A stretch of DNA of 64,000 nt from Bidens hawaiensis (Eukaryota > Streptophyta > Magnoliopsida > Asterales > Asteraceae): positions 291,001 through 355,000 of the forward strand of contig JAIQDT010001941.1 of assembly GCA_021521415.1 (NCBI GenBank). The letters are read 5' to 3'. The position numbers were made by a program, and so were the translations under genes. The stretch's first letter is position 1. Each line of letters starts with the position of its first letter. Below are positions 45,581 to 55,280 of this stretch, one piece after another. The notes beneath the pieces are model-generated. The model was not told the DNA's origin. It saw nothing but the letters and a program-made list of their open reading frames with translations, and searched no databases.

Positions 45581-47003
45581 GTCAAAGTTAGTACAGGCGA
45601 AGTTATCGACAACTTCGCCTATTCCAGGCGAAGTTATCAACAAGTTCGCCTGTATTTACAAAATACATCCCTATACTTTTAATAATTTTCAATAAAGTTT
45701 TAAAAACATCCTTTAAAGCGTTAAATGATACGATCAAGACCAAGTAACCAGGTATAAAATCAAACAATTTCAAAAGTAACAAAAATTTGAAAAATTAAAG
45801 TACACGGGATCAAATTTCAGTCTCGACAGGGACTACCATGTTTTAGAAAAGATCCGAACAGGAATCATACTAATTTCGTGACTGTCACACAGATCCGTGT
45901 TCAGCTGTATTATGACATAAAGAAACAGGTTGTAAGCAGGTAATCTAATTAGAATGGTTTTCATCGTTTCTGTGATACGAGTTAGGTTCAATTAAGCTCA
46001 AAACTTAAGTGGGCAACAACTCAGAGATTATGATGCCTCCTATCTATTCTCAAAGCGTATTTGGCTTTCCCCAAGTCACCCCGAATTGACTTCAACCCAT
46101 AGTGTCAGATTAAGTTTGTATGTACTCTTCATCTGCTTCCCGTTCTCTTTCTTACTCCATGATTGAGAAGTCTTGACATTGTCAGCTCTAGAATGTTTCA
46201 ATAACTCATAAGGTTTTTTTTTTTTTTTTTTTTTTTTTATTTTACGATAAACATGTACATAGACTTCAGAGTAGTAAACAACTGCAAGTCCCGAATCTGG
46301 ATCACTGCAGTTTCTTCACACACTATCTTTACGGGAATCAGAACACTTACGGGCTCGTGTATGACTGGGTAATCGCTTTTCTGCCTATCATTCGGAAAGA
46401 TATATATGAAGACATGCAAAACTCTTAAGGGGTTTCCACGTAAAATCGAGTAGATTTAGTTTGTATCACATCTACTTTTACGCACCATAAAAAGCTACCA
46501 TGACATATAATGACTGTTCTAAAGCCTTTTAAGCCTAATAACTTCACTAGTTAAGCACACAGAATCAGTAAATCTATCATTTTCCAAGGTTGGATCAATT
46601 TTCTGTTAAAACATAGTAACAGAACTTCTTACGAAGTAGTAGACTTGAAAAATAATTTCATTTCCCTAAAAAAATTTTTTTGACTTCAATCGCCCCGATC
46701 AGTTCAAAGTCTTCAGGTAAACGGTTATCCTGCGAATCCAATGGATTAGCTGGACCGACCACATACAAGTATGTGTCCTTCTAACTAAGTATGATCGACT
46801 AATTTTCAGCGAAAGAATAAAAAGACATCATAATCACCCCGGTCACTTTCAGTCATCTGGTTAATGGCAACCCTCATACTCTACAAGTAGAAAATGAGGA
46901 CCAAACATATCCGAGGATATGTCCTTCAAACTGAGGTAACCGACATAATTTTAAGAGATAGTGACATTTTTTTTTTATATATATATATGCACAAAAAGCA
47001 TGG
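45581..47003 (-). other. Non-coding spacer of Copia-B with conserved blocks
   Basis: No real ORF. It carries blocks shared with Copia-1 and Copia-D at 46027-46103 and 46351-46445, and a related pair at 46686-46805 and 46830-46960. A T25 run lies at 46214-46238. GCGAAGTT words cluster at 45590-45650. Confidence 0.8.
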
Positions 47004-50000
47004 TTACTCGGGATTGATCATCCCATTCAACTCAACAAGGTTTTGAAATCTTGATTTGTCAAAAGCTTTAGTATATAAATCAGCGAAATTATCAAGCGTA
47101 TCCACCTTTTCAAGCACAATCAGTTTCTTCTCAGCACAATCCCGTATAAAATGATGACGTATGTCAATATGTTTAGTTTTACTGTGCTTTACGGGATTAT
47201 TAGTTACTGAGATCGCAGCAGTGTTATCAATACAAATTGGAGTAAGTGAGAAATTCAGACCATAGTCGCGTAACTGTTGTTGAATCCACAGAACCTGGGA
47301 GCAGCAGTTGGATGCTGCCATGTATTCTGCCTCACATGTTGAAATGGCGACTGATGTCTGCTTCTTGCATTGCCAGGACACTAATCTGCCTCCTAGAAAC
47401 TGACATCCTCCAGTAGTTGACTTCCGACTCTGATTGCACCCTCCATAATCAGAATCTGTGTAAGCTACCAACTCCAAGTCTCCTCCCTTCGCGTACCACA
47501 ACCCCAGCTTAGGTTTGCCTTTGAGATATCGCAAGATCCTCTTCACACCCTTCATGTGAGATTCCTTTGGGTTTGCCTGAAAACGAGCACAAAGACAAAC
47601 TGCAAACATAATATTAGGCCTAGAAGCAGTTAAGTACATTAAAGAACCTATAATAGTCCGATACTGAGTTGGGTCCACATCTGCGTCATTGTCTGTCTCA
47701 GCACCCAATTTATGGTTGACGGAGATTGGAGTATCGAATGGAGTGCTGTCCTCCATCTTGAAGCGTTTGAGCACATCATGGACATACTTGGTCTGATGAA
47801 TGAACATCCCATCCTTCTTCTGATCAACCTGCAATCCTAAAAAGAAAGTTAGTTCACCCATAGCACTCATTTCAAACCTTTTCTTCATGACGGCCTCAAA
47901 ATCCTGACACATGGAGACTTTTGATGCAGCAAAGATAATGTCATCCACGTAGACTTGCACCAGCAGGAAGTCGCTTCCTTCTCTCTTGAAGAACAACGTG
48001 CTATCTATCTTCCCTCTTTCAAACCCATTTTCAAGCAAGTAATCTGATAAAGTTGAGTACCAGGTACGAGGTGCCTGATGTAGTCCATACAACGCCTTGC
48101 TTAACTTGCACACGTGGTCTGGAAAGTCTGGGTCAGGAAAACCCGGAGGTTGCTCAACGTACATAACCTCATCAACTTTCCCATTTAGGAATGCACTTTT
48201 CACGTCTAACTGAAATACCTTCATCTTCTTATAAGCAGCAAATGCCAAAAACAATCTAATGGCTTCCAATCTTGCCACAGGAGCGAACACTTCATCATAA
48301 TCAATCCCCTCTTGTTGATTAAAACCTTTAACGACTAGCCTCGCCTTGTTTCTTATAATAATCCCTTTCTCATCTCTCTTGCACTTAAAACCCCATTTTG
48401 TGCCTATCGCATGCACATTCTTTGGTTTTTCAACCAAAGTCCAAACTTCCATTTTCTTGAATTGAGCCAGCTCTTCTTGCATGGCTTCGACCCACGAGCT
48501 GTCTTTTAGAGCCATTTGATAATTCTTTGGTTCAATCTGGCTGATAAAGCAGGTGTACAAGCATTCGTTGATTATGCCTGTCTCCTTAATGCTTGTGTAA
48601 ACACAGGTGTGCTCATTCAAGCTACGTCTTGTTTGTACACCGGAGGACACATCACCAATCACATTCTCCAAAGGGTGAGCTTTATGAATTCTCGTGGTCG
48701 GAACCGAACCGACATGCAAATTGTCTTCCAAGTTAGAAGAGAGCTCGTCAATGGTTGTTCCTTGCTGAGAGTGAAACGGATTGAAAAATTCTTCTTCAGG
48801 AGAGGCAGCAGGGGTATCGATAGCATTTGATGAGGAAGGTTGACATTTATCAAACAGCTGTCTTTGCACTAGATTTTCTTCCTCATCAATGATCATCTTC
48901 GTAGCAACTCTTTCTTCTACTTCTGCACTATCCAAATAAGGTATGTTAAAAGACTTAAAAAGTCTATCATAGTCGAAAAACTCAGCAGGTCCGTTGCTTG
49001 GTTTTGGCGGTTTGTAACTTGTGATATCGGTGTTACACACCACCTCAACCTTGCCGGTCGATGTATTAAAGACACGTCTGTTGGGAGTCCCGACAACATA
49101 ACCGACTAAGATTCCTTCATCGGCTACTTCACCAAATTTAGAATTTGTCTTTAAAATCGAACAAGGGGACCCGAATGGTTCAAGACCACTCAAGTTGGGC
49201 TTCCTCCCATGCATAAGCTCATAACACGTTTTATTAAGTCTTTTAACAGTCAAGACTCTATTCAGGATATAACAGGCTGTAGCAACAGCTTCAGCCCAGA
49301 ACACCACAGGAAGCTTCGAATCAGCCAGCATAGTTCTGGCTCTTTCAATTAACATTCTATTCTTCCTCTCAGCCACTCCATTCTGTTGCGGAGTATACGG
49401 AGCGCTGTACTGGTGCTCAATCCCTTTCTGAAGGCAGAAGATCTCCATTTCAAAATTCTTGAACTCCGTTCCATTGTCACTCCTGATGAACTTAACCCTT
49501 TTATCCATAACGTTCTCAACTTTGGTAATCAAATTCTTCACCATCTGAGCCGTTTCATCTTTTGATTTCAGGAAATATACCCACGAATATCGTGAGTGAT
49601 CATCAGTGATCACCAAGCAATAAGAAGTACCTCCTAGACTTTTTGCATTCACGGGACCGAAGAGATCCATGTGAAGCAATTCTAGAGTACTGACAATAGA
49701 ATTGACCTTCTTGGTGTGATGGGATTTCTTGTGCTGCTTTCCCTTCTTGCACGCTAGACATTTGTCTTCAAAGTTGAAACTTTTCAAGGGAACGCCCAGC
49801 ACAAGTCCATTCTTGACAATGTGGTTCATCTTCCGAAGATGAATGTGCCCCATTCTCCTATGCCACAATTCGGACTCCGATTCGCTCGCTTTTGTCATAA
49901 GGCATGATTCTTCCGTGGCCATTTCAGTCGACCTCATATCCATAATATACGTATTCCTCTCACGTGGAGCCTTCATCACAATCCACTCCTCTGGTATCTG

Positions 50001-50327
50001 AAAACCAGGATGCAACACAATCGCCTCATTCTTTGTAAAATGTACGGTGTACTCCTTATCACAGATCTGCGACACACTCAGCAGATTGTGCTTCAATTCT
50101 TCGACAAAGTTTACTTTCTCTAGAGTCATCTTTCCATTAGACACCATTCCCATTCCTGTAATCTTGCCTCCACTTTCTCCAGCAAAGCTCACTCTCCCTC
50201 CTTGAACAGGTTTCAAATCGTGTAACAAGATTTTGTTACCCGTCATGTGCCGGGAACAGCCGCTATCCACAACCCAAAGATTATTGGCAGCCCTGTTCAA
50301 CTGTTCCTGCACGATTAAAGCAAAAGA
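47004..50327 (-). CDS. pol: Copia-B pol: protease, integrase, RT, RNase H
   Basis: An open frame of 1102 codons from position 50312; the codon there is GTG, so this is not a true start and the frame is open back to TAA 50330-50328. PR: WVVDSGCSRHMT with D16-S-G. Integrase HHCC: H151, H156, C185, C188; D,D35E: D215, D279, E315. RT: D703 in QLDVKSAFLNG and YVDD at 788-791. RNase H: D953 (YTDSDYGGC), E995 (STCEAEY), D1029 (CIDNTAA). All key residues are present, so Pol may be functional. It must be joined to gag by splicing, recoding or a separate mRNA. An acceptor-like TAATCGTGCAG|GAACAG lies at 50307/50306. Confidence 0.93.
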   Translation of the reverse strand, partial: SFALIVQEQLNRAANNLWVVDSGCSRHMTGNKILLHDLKPVQGGRVSFAGESGGKITGMGMVSNGKMTLEKVNFVEELKHNLLSVSQICDKEYTVHFTKNEAIVLHPGFQIPEEWIVMKAPRERNTYIMDMRSTEMATEESCLMTKASESESELWHRRMGHIHLRKMNHIVKNGLVLGVPLKSFNFEDKCLACKKGKQHKKSHHTKKVNSIVSTLELLHMDLFGPVNAKSLGGTSYCLVITDDHSRYSWVYFLKSKDETAQMVKNLITKVENVMDKRVKFIRSDNGTEFKNFEMEIFCLQKGIEHQYSAPYTPQQNGVAERKNRMLIERARTMLADSKLPVVFWAEAVATACYILNRVLTVKRLNKTCYELMHGRKPNLSGLEPFGSPCSILKTNSKFGEVADEGILVGYVVGTPNRRVFNTSTGKVEVVCNTDITSYKPPKPSNGPAEFFDYDRLFKSFNIPYLDSAEVEERVATKMIIDEEENLVQRQLFDKCQPSSSNAIDTPAASPEEEFFNPFHSQQGTTIDELSSNLEDNLHVGSVPTTRIHKAHPLENVIGDVSSGVQTRRSLNEHTCVYTSIKETGIINECLYTCFISQIEPKNYQMALKDSSWVEAMQEELAQFKKMEVWTLVEKPKNVHAIGTKWGFKCKRDEKGIIIRNKARLVVKGFNQQEGIDYDEVFAPVARLEAIRLFLAFAAYKKMKVFQLDVKSAFLNGKVDEVMYVEQPPGFPDPDFPDHVCKLSKALYGLHQAPRTWYSTLSDYLLENGFERGKIDSTLFFKREGSDFLLVQVYVDDIIFAASKVSMCQDFEAVMKKRFEMSAMGELTFFLGLQVDQKKDGMFIHQTKYVHDVLKRFKMEDSTPFDTPISVNHKLGAETDNDADVDPTQYRTIIGSLMYLTASRPNIMFAVCLCARFQANPKESHMKGVKRILRYLKGKPKLGLWYAKGGDLELVAYTDSDYGGCNQSRKSTTGGCQFLGGRLVSWQCKKQTSVAISTCEAEYMAASNCCSQVLWIQQQLRDYGLNFSLTPICIDNTAAISVTNNPVKHSKTKHIDIRHHFIRDCAEKKLIVLEKVDTLDNFADLYTKAFDKSRFQNLVELNGMINPE

Positions 50328-50966
50328 TTAGTATCTAGGGACCCAAGACCAATTGGTCTTGGATCTATACATCCCGAACTTTGGCTTTCCAAAGTTAGTC
50401 TCTGTATAATTCATGTAAGTCCTATTAGTATACCTCCTTGTAGATTGATTGTGAGGCCTTCCAAACCTTTGTGAATTAAAAGAATTATAACTTACTGTTT
50501 GGTTATCAGCAGTGTGAAACTGAGATTGGTTTCTTTGAAAACCTGAATTAGTCTGATTTCTGAATTTTGAATGGTTTTCACTTTTACCAGTATTATAATT
50601 ACCATTAGGCTTAGTCTCAGTTTTGGTATGCCTCACACCTCTGAATCGCTGCTTCAGAGGGCAATCTGCAACTAGGTGCCCTAATTGATTACACCTAAAA
50701 CAACACCTATGCTCAACTTTCTTTTCAACAGTAGTTTTGGATGTCGAGGCTGTACTACCGCCCGTTCGTCTCACATATGGTGGGACATAAGGGTTTAGCG
50801 GAGAACTCTTTTTAGTTGTTTTATCTTTCTCTCCACTATTTTGGTAATACAACCTCCTCCTTTGTCTTACCCGACTCGAATGACTTATCCGAATCTGATG
50901 AGACCGGACTCGGAACAGAAATTTTAACACTTGACACAGGCGGACTTGTTTCGCCACTACTAACAT
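50328..50966 (-). CDS. gag: Copia-B nucleocapsid / gag-pol linker
   Basis: A frame that overlaps the end of the gag frame, read one base forward relative to it, and is in the same frame as pol but closed by TAA (50330-50328). From about residue 40 it encodes NPYVPPYVRRTGG, a zinc knuckle CCFRCNQLGHLVADC (C-x2-C-x4-H-x4-C), an N/Q/R-rich basic region and ends WSWVPRY, the usual last block of Copia Gag before protease. Residues before the overlap are probably not translated in this frame. It binds RNA in the particle. Confidence 0.75.
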   Translation of the reverse strand: MLVVAKQVRLCQVLKFLFRVRSHQIRISHSSRVRQRRRLYYQNSGEKDKTTKKSSPLNPYVPPYVRRTGGSTASTSKTTVEKKVEHRCCFRCNQLGHLVADCPLKQRFRGVRHTKTETKPNGNYNTGKSENHSKFRNQTNSGFQRNQSQFHTADNQTVSYNSFNSQRFGRPHNQSTRRYTNRTYMNYTETNFGKPKFGMYRSKTNWSWVPRY

Positions 50967-52959
50967 CTGGTTCTTTACTAGTTACCTTAATTGGAACTGT
51001 CTGAACAACCTCAAAGTCAACAAAATTCTGATTACTAGGATTAAAAGTGTAATTGTGATTATAAGGTGGTAGAACCTCATGATAACCAATTCCTCCCCTC
51101 ATAACTGAGGAACCTTGATCACTAACAAGGTGATCAAGAATAGCAGAGGAATTTCTGAACTGCTCAAGTTTTCTATTCAGTTCCACCACTTTCACCTGGT
51201 GATCAGCAATCTGTTTTTCTCTTTCAGCTATTAGTTTGGTTTTTTCTTCCAAAACTTCATAGCTTAGATCAATCACTTGAATTTTTTCAGCAAGTTTTGC
51301 TTTTAGACTTTTAATATCTTTTTCACAAGCTTTTATTTTAACTTTATAGCTATTTTCTCTTGCTTTTGTAAAATGATGATCTTCTTTTAGAGTTTTAAAC
51401 TCAGCATCCAAACTAACATACTGATCAGTTATAGTTGCTAATTGCTCAGATAAGTTTTCACATTTAGAACAAGTAGGTTTAGAACATACCTCGGAGAGCT
51501 GGTCTTTAGCATCAGCCATGAAAGCTTTTTCTTCTCCAGTAGCTTTCTCACTTTCTTCATTTTCCACATTCGCCAAATTTGCCTGTTCAAAGATTTCTTC
51601 AGAATGCAGGTTCCAGTTATATTCACCATCTTCTCTGGAAATCATGGCACTATAATCTTTACTACCCCCATTATGCTGTGTAGACTTGCCTTGACCACGT
51701 TCTACACGCTCATTTCTGCACTCCTTAGCAAAGTGGCCGTGTTGCTGACAGTTGTAGCATCTTACCTTCGTCTTGTCAAACCCTGGCCTTCCACCGACAA
51801 ACTTTCTTCCGGTCTTTTTCATAAACCGTTTCACTCTTCTCACGATCATAGCCTTCTGCCATTGCAGATCCATTTCTTCCAGATCATCAACATCAATCTG
51901 GTCATAGTCTTCATCCAACATAGCTGGATCAACAATCTTCCCCTGAATGTAGTTCTCATAGGAAGCAATAAAAGAAGCGTAGAGAGCAAACTGCTCTTCA
52001 GCAGATTTGACACTCATAGGCATCTTAGAGTAGTTGTTGCTAGGAATACTTGGAGAGCAACTACTCTTGCTTGCTTGCGGTTTAGATGCACTAGATCCAC
52101 CTGCTACAAAGCAAACATCACCATTCGTGTTGACTGACACATGCCCCTCATCTGACGAGTTGGCGCCCGACTCTCCCTTCGAGTAGTAGGCAGTTGATTC
52201 AGTCTTCGAACCAGAACTATAGTTGACTTTAGCACCATACATACCTGGATCTTGAACCTGATCCGTAGGTGTCTCCTTTCTAACCATGTTAAGCTCAAAG
52301 GTTCGGAGCTTGTTCACTGCTGTCTCAAGGTCATATTCAGCAAAGTCTTTATCTTCTCTCATCAACACAGTATACATCTCCCATTTTGGTGGGAGAGCAT
52401 CAAGAAGCTTCTCAACAATCTCATCTTCTTTGTATGCAATTGAATAGTTGCTGAGTTCAGTCATCAGATGATAATATCTGGTGATGATATCATCAAGTGA
52501 TTCGTTTTTCAGATACTTGAAGACCGAGAATTGAGTTTTGAGCAATTTGATCTTCGAAGCACGGATTCCCACATTTCCTTCAAACCGGTTCTCAAGAGCT
52601 TCCCAAAGCTCTCTTGCTGTCTTGTACTTTCTAAAAGTATGAAGGATCTCTTGTGGAAGAGCCATAGTGATAGCAGCATGAGCCTTGCTCTCGGCCTCAT
52701 ACATCTTTTTCTCTTCTTCTTCCATTTTGCTGTACTTTTTGATCTGATCACGACCTTCGTACTCCATAGTTGGTGGAATATAACCATCCTGGATGCATAC
52801 CCACATTTTCGCATCCTGGTACTTGACATATTGTTCGAACCGATCCTTCCAAGCAACGAAGTCGGTTCCTTTAAGCAACTTTGGGGCCTTAGTAGCTGAC
52901 CCTGCTTCTACTTCCATCTTAACTAACTCTGAGATGTTAATTGACGACATCTTTCTCAA
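50836..52959 (-). CDS. gag: Copia-B gag: capsid and first zinc knuckle
   Basis: 707 codons from ATG 52959 (a second ATG at 52950 is also plausible). Domains: N-terminal PKLLKGTDFVAWKDRFEQYV (DUF4219-like) and the UBN2-type capsid helix region (AHAAITMALPQEIL, RELWEALENRFEGN, FKYLKNESLDDIITRYYHL), to about residue 250. Then a S/T-rich linker, knuckle CYNCQQHGHFAKEC near residue 400, a long coiled coil (KAKLAEKIQVIDLSYEVLEEK, a K/E-rich helix), and a disordered S/P tail. The frame ends TAG 50838-50836 where the nucleocapsid frame takes over. Whether this is a programmed shift or a mutation cannot be told here. Confidence 0.9.
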   Translation of the reverse strand: MRKMSSINISELVKMEVEAGSATKAPKLLKGTDFVAWKDRFEQYVKYQDAKMWVCIQDGYIPPTMEYEGRDQIKKYSKMEEEEKKMYEAESKAHAAITMALPQEILHTFRKYKTARELWEALENRFEGNVGIRASKIKLLKTQFSVFKYLKNESLDDIITRYYHLMTELSNYSIAYKEDEIVEKLLDALPPKWEMYTVLMREDKDFAEYDLETAVNKLRTFELNMVRKETPTDQVQDPGMYGAKVNYSSGSKTESTAYYSKGESGANSSDEGHVSVNTNGDVCFVAGGSSASKPQASKSSCSPSIPSNNYSKMPMSVKSAEEQFALYASFIASYENYIQGKIVDPAMLDEDYDQIDVDDLEEMDLQWQKAMIVRRVKRFMKKTGRKFVGGRPGFDKTKVRCYNCQQHGHFAKECRNERVERGQGKSTQHNGGSKDYSAMISREDGEYNWNLHSEEIFEQANLANVENEESEKATGEEKAFMADAKDQLSEVCSKPTCSKCENLSEQLATITDQYVSLDAEFKTLKEDHHFTKARENSYKVKIKACEKDIKSLKAKLAEKIQVIDLSYEVLEEKTKLIAEREKQIADHQVKVVELNRKLEQFRNSSAILDHLVSDQGSSVMRGGIGYHEVLPPYNHNYTFNPSNQNFVDFEVVQTVPIKVTSKEPDVSSGETSPPVSSVKISVPSPVSSDSDKSFESGKTKEEVVLPK

Positions 52960-53425
52960 AAACTAAGAAACCCGAAAAACAAAAAAAATTTCTTCAGAAA
53001 AGTACTGTAGGCGAAGTTACGGATAACTTCGCTTAAGTCTTAACTTCGCTGAAGAACTTCGCTGATTCTTAACTTCGCTTGAGGTAAGCGAACTTAGGAG
53101 GTAGGCGGAGTTGTAGAGAACTTTGCTTGAGTTAGGCGAACTTGAGAAGGTAGGCGAAGTTGTGGATAACTTCGCTTAACCTTATATCTTCGCCGAAACC
53201 CTACGAACAGTGACGGCAACTTCGCCTGATGAACACGAAGTTTCTGCAGATCTGATTTCTGGGTTTTTTGAGGTTTTTGACGGTGTAAAGGGTTGAATAC
53301 GATGGTAGGAGGTAAGAATGACACAAAAACACAGAAAACACGTCCCGCGAATAGTCGAAACGGGACGATTTCTACACCCGCGTGAATATCCCGAACCACA
53401 CAATTGAGCAATAGCTCTGATACCA
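52960..53425 (-). other. Copia-B leader and initiator-Met primer-binding site
   Basis: TGGTATCAGAGC on the minus strand at 53425-53414, then about 450 nt of leader rich in GCGAAGTT words (52995-53225). Confidence 0.95.
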
Positions 53426-53427
53426 AT

Positions 53428-53859
53428 TGTAGGTTCCCTGGATGGATCTGCACGGGATATCTCAATCTACACAGGTGCGGAATCCCTGCGTAGGTTGTTA
53501 CGAGCGTATAACACGAATCAAACAAACACACGATACGAATAAACGAACACACGTTAAATTATAACCGAAACACGTGATATAATCACTGAATACAGACTCA
53601 ATACTCTCTGGTTCTCACGTCTCTCGACTCACACACGTCTGTATACGATTACCTTCAACTACCTAAACAAGCCGTATAAATACACGACAACTTTGCCTGA
53701 TATGTTCAGGCGAAGTTGTTGCTAACTTCGCTTGACTAACAAGTTCGCCTGATAAGCGAACTTGTCAGTAACTTCGCTTAAACATAAACAAAACACAATT
53801 AACATTACAGACTGGATTACAGACACTAGACTATGAACTACTGACATTATGCACCAACA
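53428..53859 (-). repeat. 5' LTR of Copia-B
   Basis: 432 bp, four differences from 41484-41915. The downstream TSD TTGTC (53860-53864) restores array sequence. Confidence 0.95.
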
Positions 53860-53864
53860 TTGTC

Positions 53865-55280
53865 GCTAATATATGCCGAGTTGTGTGGCGAGACGGTTGT
53901 GGAACGAAAAGTTGTGAAGCGAGTAGAAGACGATGAGATTGTGGAAGTTGAAGCGGAGCTGAGAACAAAGAATAGACAAGACAAAGACGATGATCCCAAT
54001 GCATCGAAAGATGCAGGTAACGAACTGCAAAGAACTGAACAACCTCTTGGAGCCTCCACATCTCAGGGGGAGTCTGCTGGTCCGTCGGGCAGTGTAGGTA
54101 ATGAGACAGTGGTTGTAGATGAAGACGATGAGTTGGATGATGATGAGTTGACAGTTAGTGAGATTGAGAAAATCGGGGAACAGATAGAGATTGAAAGTGA
54201 GATAGAGGAAGGAGAGATAGTTGATGATGATGTTGAGCACGAGATTCCAAGTATTGATGAATTGAAGATGGGTCAAGATGGAAATGTAACTGGTGATTCT
54301 GAATGCGAAGAACAACTAAGATGGAAAGAAGGCTGTGCTCAGTGGTTCTTCAAGACAAAGAAGCCAGTGGTACCCACAATGTTCAAGAAAAGCTACAATA
54401 TCAAAGGTTACGCTGAGTCAAGGTAAGGTATCATTTGCTGGTTATATGATGAACAATTGAAGTTGTTTGTGATCAAGAGTTATGATGGGGTTCAGTATTT
54501 TAAGAAGGCATTGAGATCGTTCAACACCTTGCCTGAGTATGAGGTAAAAGATTTGGCTCGTTTGAGATTGATAAACAGAAGTGATGAAAATTTTTCAAGA
54601 TGGGTAGGGAAGATTGTGTAGAAGGAGAGAATCAAAGACAAAAAGTTTGAGTTACTAAAGCCTTAGAAAGGGAAGCTAGTTGAAGATAAGGAACGTGGCA
54701 TGCGGGCTGATGATAAGCCCTGGATGGTGATGAAATACAAGCCAATTAGGTGTTTGAAAGAAGTTCCGATGAAGCTTATGCCCAAGGATGTATTAAAGTA
54801 TCTAAAGTGGTGGTATGTTGATTGTCAGAGTGCTGAAGCCGTGATGGAAGATGAAGATGAACATGAGATTCTGAGAGTGTATGATCCAATGCACTTGGTT
54901 ATGTCTCAAGCTGATTTGCAGGTACTAAATGATAAGATTTTCTATATTCCTGCATGGAAAGACGAAGCAAAGAAGTACCAGTGGGTGGTCTCTGTTTGTG
55001 TAAAAAAGGGAGTTCATGCTTGAAGACTGAGGGTGCATGCTTTTTGGGTTAGATGACACGTGAAAGATGATAGAGATATGAAGCTACTGCCAAGGGGGAG
55101 TCTGTTGGTGCATGATGCCAGTAGTTCAGTATCTCGTGTTTATTTGTGTCTGTAATCATTTAAATTGTTCGTTTTGTGTTGAACTTGTTTAAGTTTGGTT
55201 TAATGTTTTGGCGAACTTGTGTTGAGCGAAGTTAGGACAACTTCGCCTAGTATGTTTGGCGAAGTTGTCGCTAATATATA
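53865..55280 (+). repeat. Tandem array unit 5 (1405 bp) and 11 bp of a further unit
   Basis: Continues the array after Copia-B; polypurine tract at 55090-55102, LTR start at 55103. The lead-in and acidic region form one frame (53865-54426), followed by more decayed C-terminal domain pieces (54700-55023). The array ends at GCTAATATATA (55270-55280), after which unrelated DNA begins. Confidence 0.9.

Larger units (their letters stand above)
41484..53859 (-). mobile_element. Copia-B: young full-length SIRE-like Copia retrotransposon (12,376 bp)
   Basis: Bounded by 432-bp LTRs (41484-41915 and 53428-53859) and a perfect TSD TTGTC (41479-41483 and 53860-53864). It has an initiator-Met PBS, a polypurine tract, gag, PR, IN, RT, RNase H, a spacer, and an extra ORF with one TGA. 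The LTRs differ at four positions (GTAGAAC/GTATAAC, TTATATTA/TTAAATTA, CCTTAAC/CCTAAAC, CTTCGCC/CTTTGCC), about 0.9%. That is a recent insertion, of the order of a few hundred thousand years under commonly used plant rates. It lies inside the tandem array, hence is younger than the array. Confidence 0.95.

Noticed and set aside
50312..50312. True start codon of Copia-B pol at 50312
   Set aside because: The codon is GTG and lies inside a frame open upstream; eukaryotic initiation there is unlikely.
52531..52899. Plus-strand ORFs opposite Copia-B and Copia-1 coding regions
   Set aside because: These are antisense shadows of gag, pol and extra-ORF codons without any domain signature.
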